A stretch of DNA of 64,000 bases from Xanthobacter dioxanivorans. GTDB taxonomy: Bacteria; Pseudomonadota; Alphaproteobacteria; Rhizobiales; Xanthobacteraceae. Below the pieces are notes generated by a model that worked only from the letters and a program-made list of their open reading frames with translations, was not told where the DNA came from and searched no databases. The stretch spans positions 186,001-250,000 of the forward strand of contig NZ_CP063362.1 in NCBI RefSeq assembly GCF_016807805.1. The letters are read 5' to 3'. A program made the translations under genes and the position numbers. Of the stretch, positions 1 to 7,908 are shown in pieces (the stretch's first letter is position 1; each line of letters begins with the position of its first letter).

Positions 1-819
1 CAGCAGCGTCGAGAGCGCCGCCACCTCCGACCAGGTCGGGCTGAGGAGCGTGCTGTAGAGGCCCCGGATCAGCCCGAAGGCGACGGCGACCACCACTGCG
101 CCCACCAGATTGCCCATGCCGCCGATGACGACCACGATGAAGCAGGCGGCGATAACCGACAGGCCCATTTGGAAATGCGCGCCGCTGATGGGGGTCGCCA
201 GCGCGCCGGCGAGGCCGACGGTCAGTCCGGCGATGGCGGCCGTGACGGCGTTCACCCGGCGGATGGGGACGCCGGTGACTGCGGCAAGGTCGCGCGCCTG
301 AGGGACCGCGCGCATCCAGAGCCCATATTTGGTGAAGCGCAGGAACAGCGCGACGGCGACGAGCACCAGGAGAGCCAATCCCGCCGCCACGAGGCGGTAG
401 ACCGGATAATACACGCCGGCGAACTCAACCACTTCGAAGACCGGCGGCAATACGCTCTGCGGGTCGCCGCCGGCGATGGCGAGCACCATGTTGTCCAGGG
501 TGAGAAACACGCCCGCTGTCGCGAGGAGGCCGATGGCCGGGTCGCGGCTGAGCACACGCTCGAATATGGCGGTGTTCAGCGCGAGCGTGAGCAGCCCGAC
601 GCACAGGGCGGCGAGTGGCAGCACCAGCCAGAAGTCGAGCCCGGCGCGATTGATCAGATAGGCCGCGCACATGGCGCCCACCATGTAGAGGGAGCCGTGG
701 GCGAGGTTGATGATGCCCATGAGGCCGTAGATGAGGCAGAGGCCGAGCGCGATGACGCTCAGGATCAAGCCCCACACCACCCCGTTCACGAGCTCGAATA
801 GGATCTGGTCAAAAGCCAT
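1..819 (-). CDS. livH: Branched-chain amino acid-type ABC transporter permease LivH (3' end cut by window edge)
   Basis: Inner-membrane permease of a HAAT-family ABC importer; such subunits form the channel for branched-chain amino acids, amides or aromatic acids. The frame is open from an ATG at 819 to the left edge (273 codons), so only the last 20 or so residues are missing compared with the usual 290. The N-terminal segment contains the LivH hallmark GLCLIYGLMGIINLAHG, followed by several hydrophobic helices. It is the last visible gene of a minus-strand operon (binding protein, livG, livF, livH). A LivM partner would be expected beyond position 1. The family call is firm; the substrate is unknown. 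Confidence 0.9.
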   Translation of the reverse strand, partial: MAFDQILFELVNGVVWGLILSVIALGLCLIYGLMGIINLAHGSLYMVGAMCAAYLINRAGLDFWLVLPLAALCVGLLTLALNTAIFERVLSRDPAIGLLATAGVFLTLDNMVLAIAGGDPQSVLPPVFEVVEFAGVYYPVYRLVAAGLALLVLVAVALFLRFTKYGLWMRAVPQARDLAAVTGVPIRRVNAVTAAIAGLTVGLAGALATPISGAHFQMGLSVIAACFIVVVIGGMGNLVGAVVVAVAFGLIRGLYSTLLSPTWSEVAALSTLL

Positions 820-894
820 CTGAGGGCTGGTCCTTTGGCGTGAAGACGCGGATGTTCCGGAAGGGAAAGGCAAGCATGTCGGAACGCCCTCGGC

Positions 895-1608
895 TCAGTG
901 CGCGCCGGCGCCGCTGACGCCGAGATAGCGCTCCAGCAAACCGTTGGAGACGATCTGCTTCGGCGTGCCCTGCGCCACGAACCGCCCCTTCTCCAGGATG
1001 TGCAGGCGCGTGCAGACGGCGAGGGTGAGCTCCACGTTCTGTTCCACCAGAAGGACCGCCACCGAACGCGCGGCGAGCGCGCGCACGATCTCGCCGATGC
1101 GCGTGACGATGGAGGGCATCAGCCCCTCCGTGGGCTCGTCGAGCATCAGCACCTTGCAGCGAACGGTGAGATTGCGGGCGATGGCGACCAGTTGCTGCTG
1201 CCCGCCGCTGAGGCGTCCGGCCGGCCGCCGCCAATGCTCCTTCAGTTCCGGGATCATTCCCAGCACCTCCCCGAGGGGCATGGGGTCTCGCACAGTCAAG
1301 GCGGCGGTGCGGCAGTTCTCCTCCACCGTGAGCTCGGGAAACACCCTCATGTCCTGGGACATGAGGGCCAGGCCCGCGCGCGCGCGGGCATCGGTGGGCA
1401 GGGAGCGGAGCGACGCGCCGAACAATTCCAGTTCGCCCTCGACCCGCGGTGCAAGGCCCATGACGGCGCGCAGCAGGGTCGTCTTGCCGGCTCCGTTGCG
1501 GCCGATCACTCCCACCACGGCGCCGGGCTCCAGCGCGAGGTCTACGCCCTGGAGGATGTGGGCCTTGCCGTAGAAGGCATGAAGATGCTTGAGCTCAAGC
1601 GCGACCAA
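895..1608 (-). CDS. livF: ABC transporter ATP-binding protein LivF
   Basis: Cytoplasmic ATPase of the HAAT-type importer, 237 residues, the normal LivF size. It shows a Walker A motif GRNGAGKT near residue 37, the signature LSGGQQQ, Walker B VLMLDEP and a following switch histidine region (LLVEQN). The start overlaps the end of livG by 14 bp, so the two ATPases are translationally linked. A gap of about 75 bp separates it from livH downstream. It would pair with LivG to drive the LivH/LivM channel. Family assignment is secure; the transported compound cannot be read from this subunit. Confidence 0.93.
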   Translation of the reverse strand: MVALELKHLHAFYGKAHILQGVDLALEPGAVVGVIGRNGAGKTTLLRAVMGLAPRVEGELELFGASLRSLPTDARARAGLALMSQDMRVFPELTVEENCRTAALTVRDPMPLGEVLGMIPELKEHWRRPAGRLSGGQQQLVAIARNLTVRCKVLMLDEPTEGLMPSIVTRIGEIVRALAARSVAVLLVEQNVELTLAVCTRLHILEKGRFVAQGTPKQIVSNGLLERYLGVSGAGAH

Positions 1609-2386
1609 GATAGGCCTCCCTCACGAACGGGTTCTGCATGATCTCGTTCGGCGTGCCATCGGCGAGCACGGCGCCACCTGCGAGCACGCAGATGCGGTCC
1701 GCGGTGCCCATCACCACCGCCATGTCGTGCTCGATGAGGACAATTGTGACCTTGCCGCGCAGACGCTCATTGACGAGGTCGATGAAGGCCTTGGTCTCGG
1801 CGGGACTCATGCCGGCACTGGGTTCGTCGAGCAGCAGCAGCCTGGGTTGGCAGGCCAGCGCCACGGCCACCTCTAAAAGCCGCTGGTCGCCATGGGAGAG
1901 CACCTCCGCCTTCACCTGCGCCGCTGTCGCGAGGCCCACCAGGGCGAGCAGGTCCCGCGCCGTGGTGGCGCCCGCCCGTGCCCGCACATCGGCATCGAGC
2001 CGCGCGAGGCGATACCGGCGCGTGCCAGCCAGCGCCACCTCCACATTCTCTTGCGCATTCAGATCACCGAACAGGTTGGTGATCTGGAACGTGCGCGCCA
2101 GGCCTCGCCGTGCGCGATGGTGGACGGCAAGATCTGTCACATCCTCTCCGGCGAAGGCGATAGTCCCCCCGGAGGGGGGATGCACACCGGTGATCACGTT
2201 GACCAGGGTCGTTTTGCCGGCGCCGTTCGGGCCGATCACCGCATGCACGGCGTTCGGCGCGATCTTCAGATCGACCCCCTTCAACACGCTGTGGGGACCG
2301 AACGCTTTGGTAAGGCCGCTGATCTCCAGCAACGCCTGAGGCGCCGAGGCGCGCGCCACATATGGATCGTCATCCTGCATCGCCAT
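1595..2386 (-). CDS. livG: ABC transporter ATP-binding protein LivG
   Basis: Second ATPase of the importer, 263 residues. Visible motifs are Walker A GPNGAGKT, the LivG-type segment RTFQITNLFGDL, a signature written LSHGDQRLLE (D in place of the more common Q) and Walker B LLLLDEPSAGMS. The C-terminal stretch ending near AYLGRA is typical of the LivG family. It starts 6 bp downstream of the binding-protein stop and overlaps livF by 14 bp, which indicates one operon. It acts on the cytoplasmic face of the membrane as a heterodimer with LivF. Confidence 0.93.
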   Translation of the reverse strand: MAMQDDDPYVARASAPQALLEISGLTKAFGPHSVLKGVDLKIAPNAVHAVIGPNGAGKTTLVNVITGVHPPSGGTIAFAGEDVTDLAVHHRARRGLARTFQITNLFGDLNAQENVEVALAGTRRYRLARLDADVRARAGATTARDLLALVGLATAAQVKAEVLSHGDQRLLEVAVALACQPRLLLLDEPSAGMSPAETKAFIDLVNERLRGKVTIVLIEHDMAVVMGTADRICVLAGGAVLADGTPNEIMQNPFVREAYLGRA

Positions 2387-2392
2387 CGGGCC

Positions 2393-3649
2393 TCAACCGG
2401 CGACCAGGTTCATCTTGGTGGGATAGAGGCCTGCCTCCGGCGGCAGCTCCTGCCGGGAGAGGATACGGCCCTTCTCGATCTGCAACAGGTTGATGGCGGC
2501 GAAGGCCTGATGATCCTGCGGGCGCAGGTGCAGCGCGCCCTGCGGAAACAGCTCGCCCGCGGCATAGTCCGGATGGGCCTCGATATATTTGGGGAGAGTG
2601 GCGCTGTCTGCACGTGAGCGCCAGTTCGCCCCTTCCACCGCCAGTTTGAGCACCGAGAGGCTTTCCCATACCGGCCAGGTCTCGCCCACCGACACATTGC
2701 GGCCAGTGCCGACCTCGCGGCCGTTGGGGTCGATGCCGAGCCGTTCCCGGAATGCCGCCAGGTATGGCGTGTTCTTGTCGGAGAGCTCCCACGGCAGGGT
2801 GTCGATGCCCCATACGCCTTCCACATACTTGCCGTTGCTCAGCGGATCGAAGGCGCCGAAGACGTAGTCGGCGGTAACGATCGGCTTGCGAGTAAAGCCG
2901 AGCTGCGGCAACGCCACGAACGCCTTGGGCAGATCGGCACCGATCAGCGCGACGAACACCCCGTCCGCAGAGCGGTCGAGCTTCGAGATGTAAGAGATCG
3001 GATCGTTGCTGTTCACAGGCAGGGCGATGGACTGCACCACATCGCCGCCGGCCTTGCCAATAGCCTCGGCCCAGCCGGTGTTGTGCGACTGGCCCCACAC
3101 GTAGTCCGCATAAAGCACGGCCCACTTCTTCCCGACCCGATCTGCCATGGCCCTGCCGGCCGCGAGGTCGGTCTGGCGGGTATTGACGATCAGGCGGAAG
3201 ACGAAGGGATTGCCGCCCCCCTCGGTCACGCCCTCGCTGCGGCTCATGGACATGTAGGGCACACCCTCGTCCTTGACGATGGCCGTGCTGGCAAGGGCAA
3301 TGCCGCCGTGCTGCGAGCCGATGACGAAATCCACCTTCTGGTCCTGAATGAGTTGACGCAGCCGCGCGATCCCCACGTCCACCTTCGTTTCGGTGTCTAT
3401 GCCGACGATCTCGATCGGCCGCCCGGCAAATCCGCCATGCGCGTTGAACCATTCAGCCGCCAGATTGATGGTCTTGCGGTGCCAGTAACCGGAACTCGCA
3501 AGGCTGCCCGTCACCTCGCACTGGTGGCCGATACGGATGGGCTCGCCGGATGCGGCGGCATGCGCACGGGGCGCGGCGAAGACGCCGGCGGACGCCGCGG
3601 CGGCGGCACCGAGCAGAACGGAGCGACGGTTTGGATGCCAGTTGGTCAT
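2393..3649 (-). CDS. Periplasmic substrate-binding protein, urea/amide/branched-chain amino acid type, probable Tat export
   Basis: Type 1 periplasmic binding protein of 418 residues, first gene of the livGFH-like operon. The N-terminus carries a twin-arginine-like NRRSVLLG motif, an alanine-rich hydrophobic stretch and a likely cleavage after RAHA, so export may be by Tat rather than Sec. Mature-protein features include IRIGHQCEVTGSL at the start of the first lobe and VDFVIGSQHGGIALA, a pattern seen in UrtA/AmiC-like subfamilies rather than in classical LivK. The substrate could therefore be an amide or urea derivative; that is inference. The divergent LysR gene is its probable regulator. 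Confidence 0.85.
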   Translation of the reverse strand: MTNWHPNRRSVLLGAAAAASAGVFAAPRAHAAASGEPIRIGHQCEVTGSLASSGYWHRKTINLAAEWFNAHGGFAGRPIEIVGIDTETKVDVGIARLRQLIQDQKVDFVIGSQHGGIALASTAIVKDEGVPYMSMSRSEGVTEGGGNPFVFRLIVNTRQTDLAAGRAMADRVGKKWAVLYADYVWGQSHNTGWAEAIGKAGGDVVQSIALPVNSNDPISYISKLDRSADGVFVALIGADLPKAFVALPQLGFTRKPIVTADYVFGAFDPLSNGKYVEGVWGIDTLPWELSDKNTPYLAAFRERLGIDPNGREVGTGRNVSVGETWPVWESLSVLKLAVEGANWRSRADSATLPKYIEAHPDYAAGELFPQGALHLRPQDHQAFAAINLLQIEKGRILSRQELPPEAGLYPTKMNLVAG

Positions 3650-3728
3650 TCATGTGTCTCCAGGTGATGCCCGGCATCATATGAATTGATACAAGAGTTC
3701 AAAGATCAAATAATTCTCAATGAATGAT

Positions 3729-3748
3729 CAATAAATAGCCAATAAATA
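3729..3748. repeat. Tandem direct repeat CAATAAATA with 11-bp spacing
   Basis: CAATAAATA occurs exactly at 3729-3737 and again at 3740-3748, an 11-bp step, so the two copies lie on the same face of the helix. The repeat sits in the AT-rich core of the divergent promoter, about 80-100 bp upstream of the importer start. It could be part of a regulator site or simply low-complexity promoter DNA. Confidence 0.5.
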
Positions 3749-3958
3749 TTTCTATTATTGATATATAATGCCGACATAGGCAGACAACATGTGTTGCCCA
3801 CCCCATTCTATGTTTTGAATTTCAGATTACTCTGCCGCCTTCAACTGCTCACGCTGGACGACGACTCCAGAGAGGGCGCGGCAGGCGCCTCTTGATCCCG
3901 CAGGTGCAGCCTCGCCATAACAGAACCATATGGCGTGCATGAAAGCCGCTCTATATGT

Positions 3959-3990
3959 AAATTTGCCCGTCTATCGGGCGAATTTGCCCG
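3959..3990. promoter_or_regulatory. Probable operator next to the LysR gene (inverted and direct AATTTGCCCG repeats)
   Basis: AAATTTGCCCG (3959-3969) is followed after 5 bp by CGGGCGAATTT (3975-3985), an inverted repeat with one mismatch in 11. The element AATTTGCCCG also recurs as a direct repeat at 3960-3969 and 3981-3990, a 21-bp period or two helical turns. The site ends 28 bp before the LysR start codon, where autoregulation by a LysR protein would be expected. Assignment to this regulator is inference. Confidence 0.6.
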
Positions 3991-4017
3991 ACATCAAAGA
4001 CCTGAAGGCGTGAGCGC

Positions 4018-4926
4018 ATGGCAAAGGCGTTGACACGGTTCGACTGGACCGATCTCCAGACCTTTCTGGAGGTGGCGCGTGGCGAGGGCACCGCGGCGGC
4101 CGCCGACGCGCTGAAGATCGACACCACCACAGTGCGGCGCCGGATCGCCGCACTGGAGGCGACCATCGGCGCACGGCTCCTCGTGCGCAACGGGCGCACC
4201 TCCCAGCTCACCGTGGACGGCGAGCGGATATTTGCCATCGCCCGCCGGATGGAAGAGCAGGGCAACGAGATCGCCCGCGACGCCACCGATACGGCTCGCG
4301 AACTGAGCGGCGTGGTGCGCGTCTCCACCATGGAGGGCTTCGGCAGCAGCTACCTTGCCGCGCGCCTTGGAGAATTTTTAAAGCTGCACCCCAACCTGAC
4401 GGTGCAACTCGTCAATGCCCAGCATATCCTTAACCTGTCGGAGCGAGAGGCCGACATCTCCATCAACATGATGAATCCTCGGCGAGGGCGGCTGATGGTG
4501 CGGCGGGTGGGACAGTTCGGGGTCGGCCTCTACGGCGCGACAGCCTACCTTGCGCAGGCTGGCCACCCGGAAAGCCTGGAGGACCTCAAGGCCCACACCT
4601 TCGTGACCTATGTGGATGAACTGATCGCCGTGCCGCACGTGCGCTGGCTGCCCGACGTGATCGAGGAACCGCGCACCCGCTTTGCTTCCACCAGCCTCAT
4701 CGCCCAGCAGGAGGCGGCGCGGGCCGGCGTCGGGCTGGTCATGCTGCCGCATTTCATGGGGGAAGCAGACGAGGGTCTCGTCAGGCTGTTGCCGGCCCAG
4801 ATCAGCCTGACGCGGGATTGGTGGCTTGTCGTCCACCAGGATCTTCAGTCAGTCCCCCGGATTCGGGCGCTCATCGATTTTATCGTCGATGTCATGCGGC
4901 GGGATCATCGCATACTGAAACACTGA
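4018..4926 (+). CDS. LysR-family transcriptional regulator
   Basis: Transcription factor of 302 residues with an N-terminal winged helix-turn-helix at about residues 10-68 (DLQTFLEVARGEGTAAAADAL, then VRRRIAALEATIGARLLVR). A LysR substrate-binding domain follows; residues 95-290 contain an STMEGFGSSYLA start of lobe I and a GVGLVMLPHFMG segment. The subfamily resembles regulators with an RRRIAALE rather than SRRIAALE recognition helix. It is divergent from the importer operon (1-3649) with repeats in between, so it probably controls that operon. The ATG at 4018 is preceded by a weak AAGG. The inducer is unknown. Confidence 0.9.
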   Translation: MAKALTRFDWTDLQTFLEVARGEGTAAAADALKIDTTTVRRRIAALEATIGARLLVRNGRTSQLTVDGERIFAIARRMEEQGNEIARDATDTARELSGVVRVSTMEGFGSSYLAARLGEFLKLHPNLTVQLVNAQHILNLSEREADISINMMNPRRGRLMVRRVGQFGVGLYGATAYLAQAGHPESLEDLKAHTFVTYVDELIAVPHVRWLPDVIEEPRTRFASTSLIAQQEAARAGVGLVMLPHFMGEADEGLVRLLPAQISLTRDWWLVVHQDLQSVPRIRALIDFIVDVMRRDHRILKH

Positions 4927-5019
4927 TCTCTCGCCTCCAGAGAGGGGAGCAGCCCATGCGGCAAAAGCAGCCATCGAGCGGGCCCCCTCCTTTCTGGAGG
5001 CGTTCTCGGAGGCGGGCCG

Positions 5020-5440
5020 ATGAAACGTCCCTCGCGGCGCGATTGGCTGTACTCCGCCAAGGCCTTCACCGCCGCCATGCTGGCGCTCTGTTCGCGGTGG
5101 TGCCCCGGCTCGACGACTTGGTGATGCCCGTGCTGGCGCTGGCACCGCCGTTCCTGCTAGTGGGGCTCCTCATGCCCCGCCCGGAACTCGGCCTCGTCAC
5201 CCTCCTGCTCGCCGCGACCGGTTCGGGCTCCCTCTCGGTCCAGAGCCATTACAACGCTGATTTCACCGTTTATGTGAAAGAAGGCCTGGCGGTGACCGGC
5301 GGCTTCCTGTTCGCCTGGATCTGGGTGTTGGCGACCAAGCCCTTCGGCGCCAAGATCACCGCCCGCCGCCTCGCCAACATCAATCCCACCTTCAACTGGG
5401 TGCGCCTCGCCCAACACGTGCCGCCTCCCGGCCGGTCCGG
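5020..5440 (+). pseudogene. FUSC-family (AaeB/fusaric-acid-resistance-like) efflux protein remnant with internal deletion
   Basis: Translation from the ATG at 5020 gives MKRPSRRDWLYSAKAFTAAM, the characteristic start of FUSC-family inner-membrane efflux proteins, but the frame stops after 34 codons. In another frame, from about 5083 on, the typical FUSC C-terminal region appears: PRLDDLVMPVLALAPPFLL, PRPELGLVTLLLA, then a tract ending ATKPFGAKITARRL. Family members are normally 650-700 residues, so several hundred codons between the two ends are missing and the join is out of frame. The intact protein would have exported aromatic acids or similar toxic compounds. The fragment cannot make a transporter. 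Its right end at about 5440 is where homology-like sequence fades. Confidence 0.75.
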
Positions 5441-5514
5441 TGAGAGCGATGCACCTTGCCGCCGCGGCCTCGGCGAGGCGGCGTACAATGAATGGACATC
5501 ACAGGATAAGATCC

Positions 5515-6354
5515 ATGGATATCAAGACGATCGCGGTTCTCATCGACACCAGTGCGTCGCGCGAAACGCGGATGGATTATGCGACCGCTCTCGCGCGGCG
5601 CCACGGCGCGCACCTCATCGGAATCTTCCTGCTTCCCCCGGACATCGGCGGGGGGCCGGCCGCCTCCCATATCCGCGGGCAGGCGGCGATCGCCGACTTT
5701 CTGCACCATCAACAGGCCGGCAAGGACGAGATGATCCGCGAAGCGCGGGACACCTTCGAAAAGCGCGCCGCCCGGCAGGATGTGCCGTGCGAGTTCCGCG
5801 TCCACACGCCCCATGGAGAAGATGAACGCCGCATCAGCGCCCTGCATGCGGATCTCGTCGTCGCGGCGTCTCCAGAAGATTCCTGGCTCGACGACGGGCC
5901 GCCAGCCGATGTGGTGCAGCTTGCGACCGGCGTGCCCTTCCTGCTCGTACCGGAGACATGGCGCAACACGGAACCGCCGCAGCGCATTCTCATCGGCTGG
6001 AACGCAAGCCGGGAATCGCGCCGCGCCATCGGCGATTCCCTGCCTTTTCTGGCGCTTGCCTCATCGGTGACGGTGCTGATCGTGGATCCGCAGGCAAGCA
6101 TCCCCGCGGGCGAGGAGCCTGGGGTGGAAGTGGCCATGTTCCTGCTGCGCCACGGTGTGCGCCTGACCGTCGATCCCGTCCAGTCACACGGGCGGGCGAT
6201 CCCCGATGTCATCCTGGAATACGCTGTGACCAACGCCCACGACATGATCGTGCTCGGCGCTTACAGCCATGCCCGCGCCCGGGAGATCGTGCTCGGCGGC
6301 GTGACGCGTTCGCTCCTGGCGCGGTCACCGATTCCCCTGCTGATCTCCCATTGA
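5515..6354 (+). CDS. Tandem-domain universal stress protein (UspA family)
   Basis: Cytoplasmic protein of 279 residues made of two Usp alpha/beta domains. The first begins MDIKTIAVLIDTS and the second begins near residue 156 with RILIGWNASRESRRAI. The C-terminal nucleotide-binding signature is recognisable as GAYSHARAREIVLGGVTRSL, so ATP binding is plausible in domain 2, whereas domain 1 lacks a clear equivalent. The ATG at 5515 was chosen because AGGA lies 8 bp upstream and homology starts there; an in-frame upstream ATG at 5440 falls inside the FUSC remnant. It stands alone. Role: general stress survival, by family. Confidence 0.88.
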   Translation: MDIKTIAVLIDTSASRETRMDYATALARRHGAHLIGIFLLPPDIGGGPAASHIRGQAAIADFLHHQQAGKDEMIREARDTFEKRAARQDVPCEFRVHTPHGEDERRISALHADLVVAASPEDSWLDDGPPADVVQLATGVPFLLVPETWRNTEPPQRILIGWNASRESRRAIGDSLPFLALASSVTVLIVDPQASIPAGEEPGVEVAMFLLRHGVRLTVDPVQSHGRAIPDVILEYAVTNAHDMIVLGAYSHARAREIVLGGVTRSLLARSPIPLLISH

Positions 6355-6479
6355 ACGGATGGAGATGTGAGCAAGGGCGCGATTGAGGCCGATCGCCACC
6401 CGGCGCAAGACGCCGACGTCGCGCTTATCTCGCCTGTCCCGGCCGCGCCGGCCGGCGGGCGGGCATCGCACGGACGGCG

Positions 6480-7892
6480 TCAGGCCCGGGCGACGAGGGG
6501 CCGCGGCTGCCCGGAGGCCCCGCCCCTGCCCCGGAAGTCCGCCGCCGGATGGGTGTCCGGCAGCTTCGGGCCGCGGCCGGTGAACAGCTTCTCGCGCAGC
6601 GTGCCTTCGTCATAGGCGACCTTGTACACCCCGCGGTCCTGCAGCTCCGGCACCACGAGATCGACGAACGCCTCCAGCGTCTCGTGGGAGACCAGCCGGT
6701 TGAGGTTGAAGCCGTCCACATCCGTATCCCGGACCCAGGAGACGATCTCGTCCGCCACCTCTCCCGGCGCACCGACGATGAAGGGCGCACGGGCGCCGGT
6801 GGCGGACAGCGTCGCGAGGTCCTTCACCTTCAGCGGCTCGGGACTGCGCAGGGTGAGGTTTTCGAGAGTGGACTGGATGGCGTTGCTCTTCACGTAGGAG
6901 ATGGCCTCCTCCGGGTCGAGCGCCGAGAGGTCCACCCCCGTCCATCCGGAGAGCAGGGCCAGCTGCCCGGCCGTGTCCACATATCGCGCATAGTCGGCGA
7001 GGCGGTCGAAGGCCTCCGCCCGCGTCGGGGCGACGATCACGGTGGCGCCGGCGAACATGCGGATGTCATGGGGGTCGCGCCCGAAACCCGCTGCCGCCTG
7101 CCGCACCGCATGGACCGCCTCGGCCAGGATGGGGCGGGTCTGGCCGTTCAGGAAGATGCCCTCCGAATGCTTCGCCGCGAACAGCCGCCCGCGCCCCGAG
7201 GTGCCGGCCTGGTAGAGAACCGGGGTGCGCTGGGGCGACGGCTCGGCGAGCTGGATGCCGTCCACCTGATAGAAGGGGCCGTCGTGGCGGATGCGGTGCA
7301 CGAGGGTGGGATCGCTGAAGACGCGCGCGTTCCGGTCGCGCCGGACCGCGCCATCCTCCCAGCTTCCCTCCCACAGCTTGTAGGCGGCGGCGAGGAAATC
7401 CTCCGCCGCGTCATAGCGCACGTCATGGGAGCGGTTGGCCTTCTGGCCCATTCCCTTCGCGCCGCTGTCGAGATAGCCCGTCACGATGTTCCAGCCGACA
7501 CGCCCGCCGGTGAGATGGTCAAGCGTCGCGAAGCGCCGGGCAAACTGGTAGGGGTGCTCGTAGGTGAGGTTGGCGGTGACGCCGAAGCCGATATGCCGCG
7601 TTGCGTGCGCCATGGTGGGAACCACCAGCGCCGGGTCGATTTGCGGCGTCTGCGCCCCCGACCGGAGCGCGGCGTCCGGGCTGCCGCCATAGACATCGTA
7701 GAGGCCGAACACGTCGGCGATGAAGATGCCGTCGAACAGGCCGCGCTCGGCGATCCGTGCCAGTTCCACCCAATAGTCGAGGCTGTTGTAGTCCGCAGCG
7801 CGGTCGCGCGGGTGCGCCCACAGGCCCGCCCAGGTGTGGCCCGGGGCAGCCATGTTGAAAGCATTGAAGCGGATTTGCCGGGGTCGGCTCAT
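6480..7892 (-). CDS. NtaA/DmoA-family FMN-dependent monooxygenase (bacterial luciferase-like)
   Basis: Flavin-dependent monooxygenase of 470 residues. The family uses FMNH2 from a partner reductase to oxidise substrates such as nitrilotriacetate, dimethyl sulfide or dibenzothiophene sulfone. Family features are the start IRFNAFNMAAPGHTWAGLW, the conserved GGRVGWNIVTGYLDSGAKG and a YQAGTSGRG segment near the flavin site. The ATG at 7892 is preferred to one 33 codons upstream because conserved sequence begins there. It is the last gene of a minus-strand operon with an acyl-CoA-dehydrogenase-like flavoenzyme and a MetQ-like binding protein, 16 bp downstream of the former. No flavin reductase gene is adjacent. 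Substrate is likely an organosulfur compound, by context. Confidence 0.88.
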   Translation of the reverse strand: MSRPRQIRFNAFNMAAPGHTWAGLWAHPRDRAADYNSLDYWVELARIAERGLFDGIFIADVFGLYDVYGGSPDAALRSGAQTPQIDPALVVPTMAHATRHIGFGVTANLTYEHPYQFARRFATLDHLTGGRVGWNIVTGYLDSGAKGMGQKANRSHDVRYDAAEDFLAAAYKLWEGSWEDGAVRRDRNARVFSDPTLVHRIRHDGPFYQVDGIQLAEPSPQRTPVLYQAGTSGRGRLFAAKHSEGIFLNGQTRPILAEAVHAVRQAAAGFGRDPHDIRMFAGATVIVAPTRAEAFDRLADYARYVDTAGQLALLSGWTGVDLSALDPEEAISYVKSNAIQSTLENLTLRSPEPLKVKDLATLSATGARAPFIVGAPGEVADEIVSWVRDTDVDGFNLNRLVSHETLEAFVDLVVPELQDRGVYKVAYDEGTLREKLFTGRGPKLPDTHPAADFRGRGGASGQPRPLVARA

Positions 7893-7908
7893 AGCGGATC
7901 CTCCGGCG

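Larger units (their letters stand above)
3650..4017. promoter_or_regulatory. Divergent intergenic region between the importer operon and its LysR gene
   Basis: This 368-bp non-coding stretch separates the two divergent start codons. It is clearly AT-rich between about 3685 and 3790, unlike the surrounding coding DNA, and so should hold the importer promoter on the minus strand. Within it are a direct repeat (3729-3748) and, close to the regulator gene, an inverted-plus-direct repeat (3959-3990), both listed separately. No open reading frame with coding character was seen. Confidence 0.6.
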
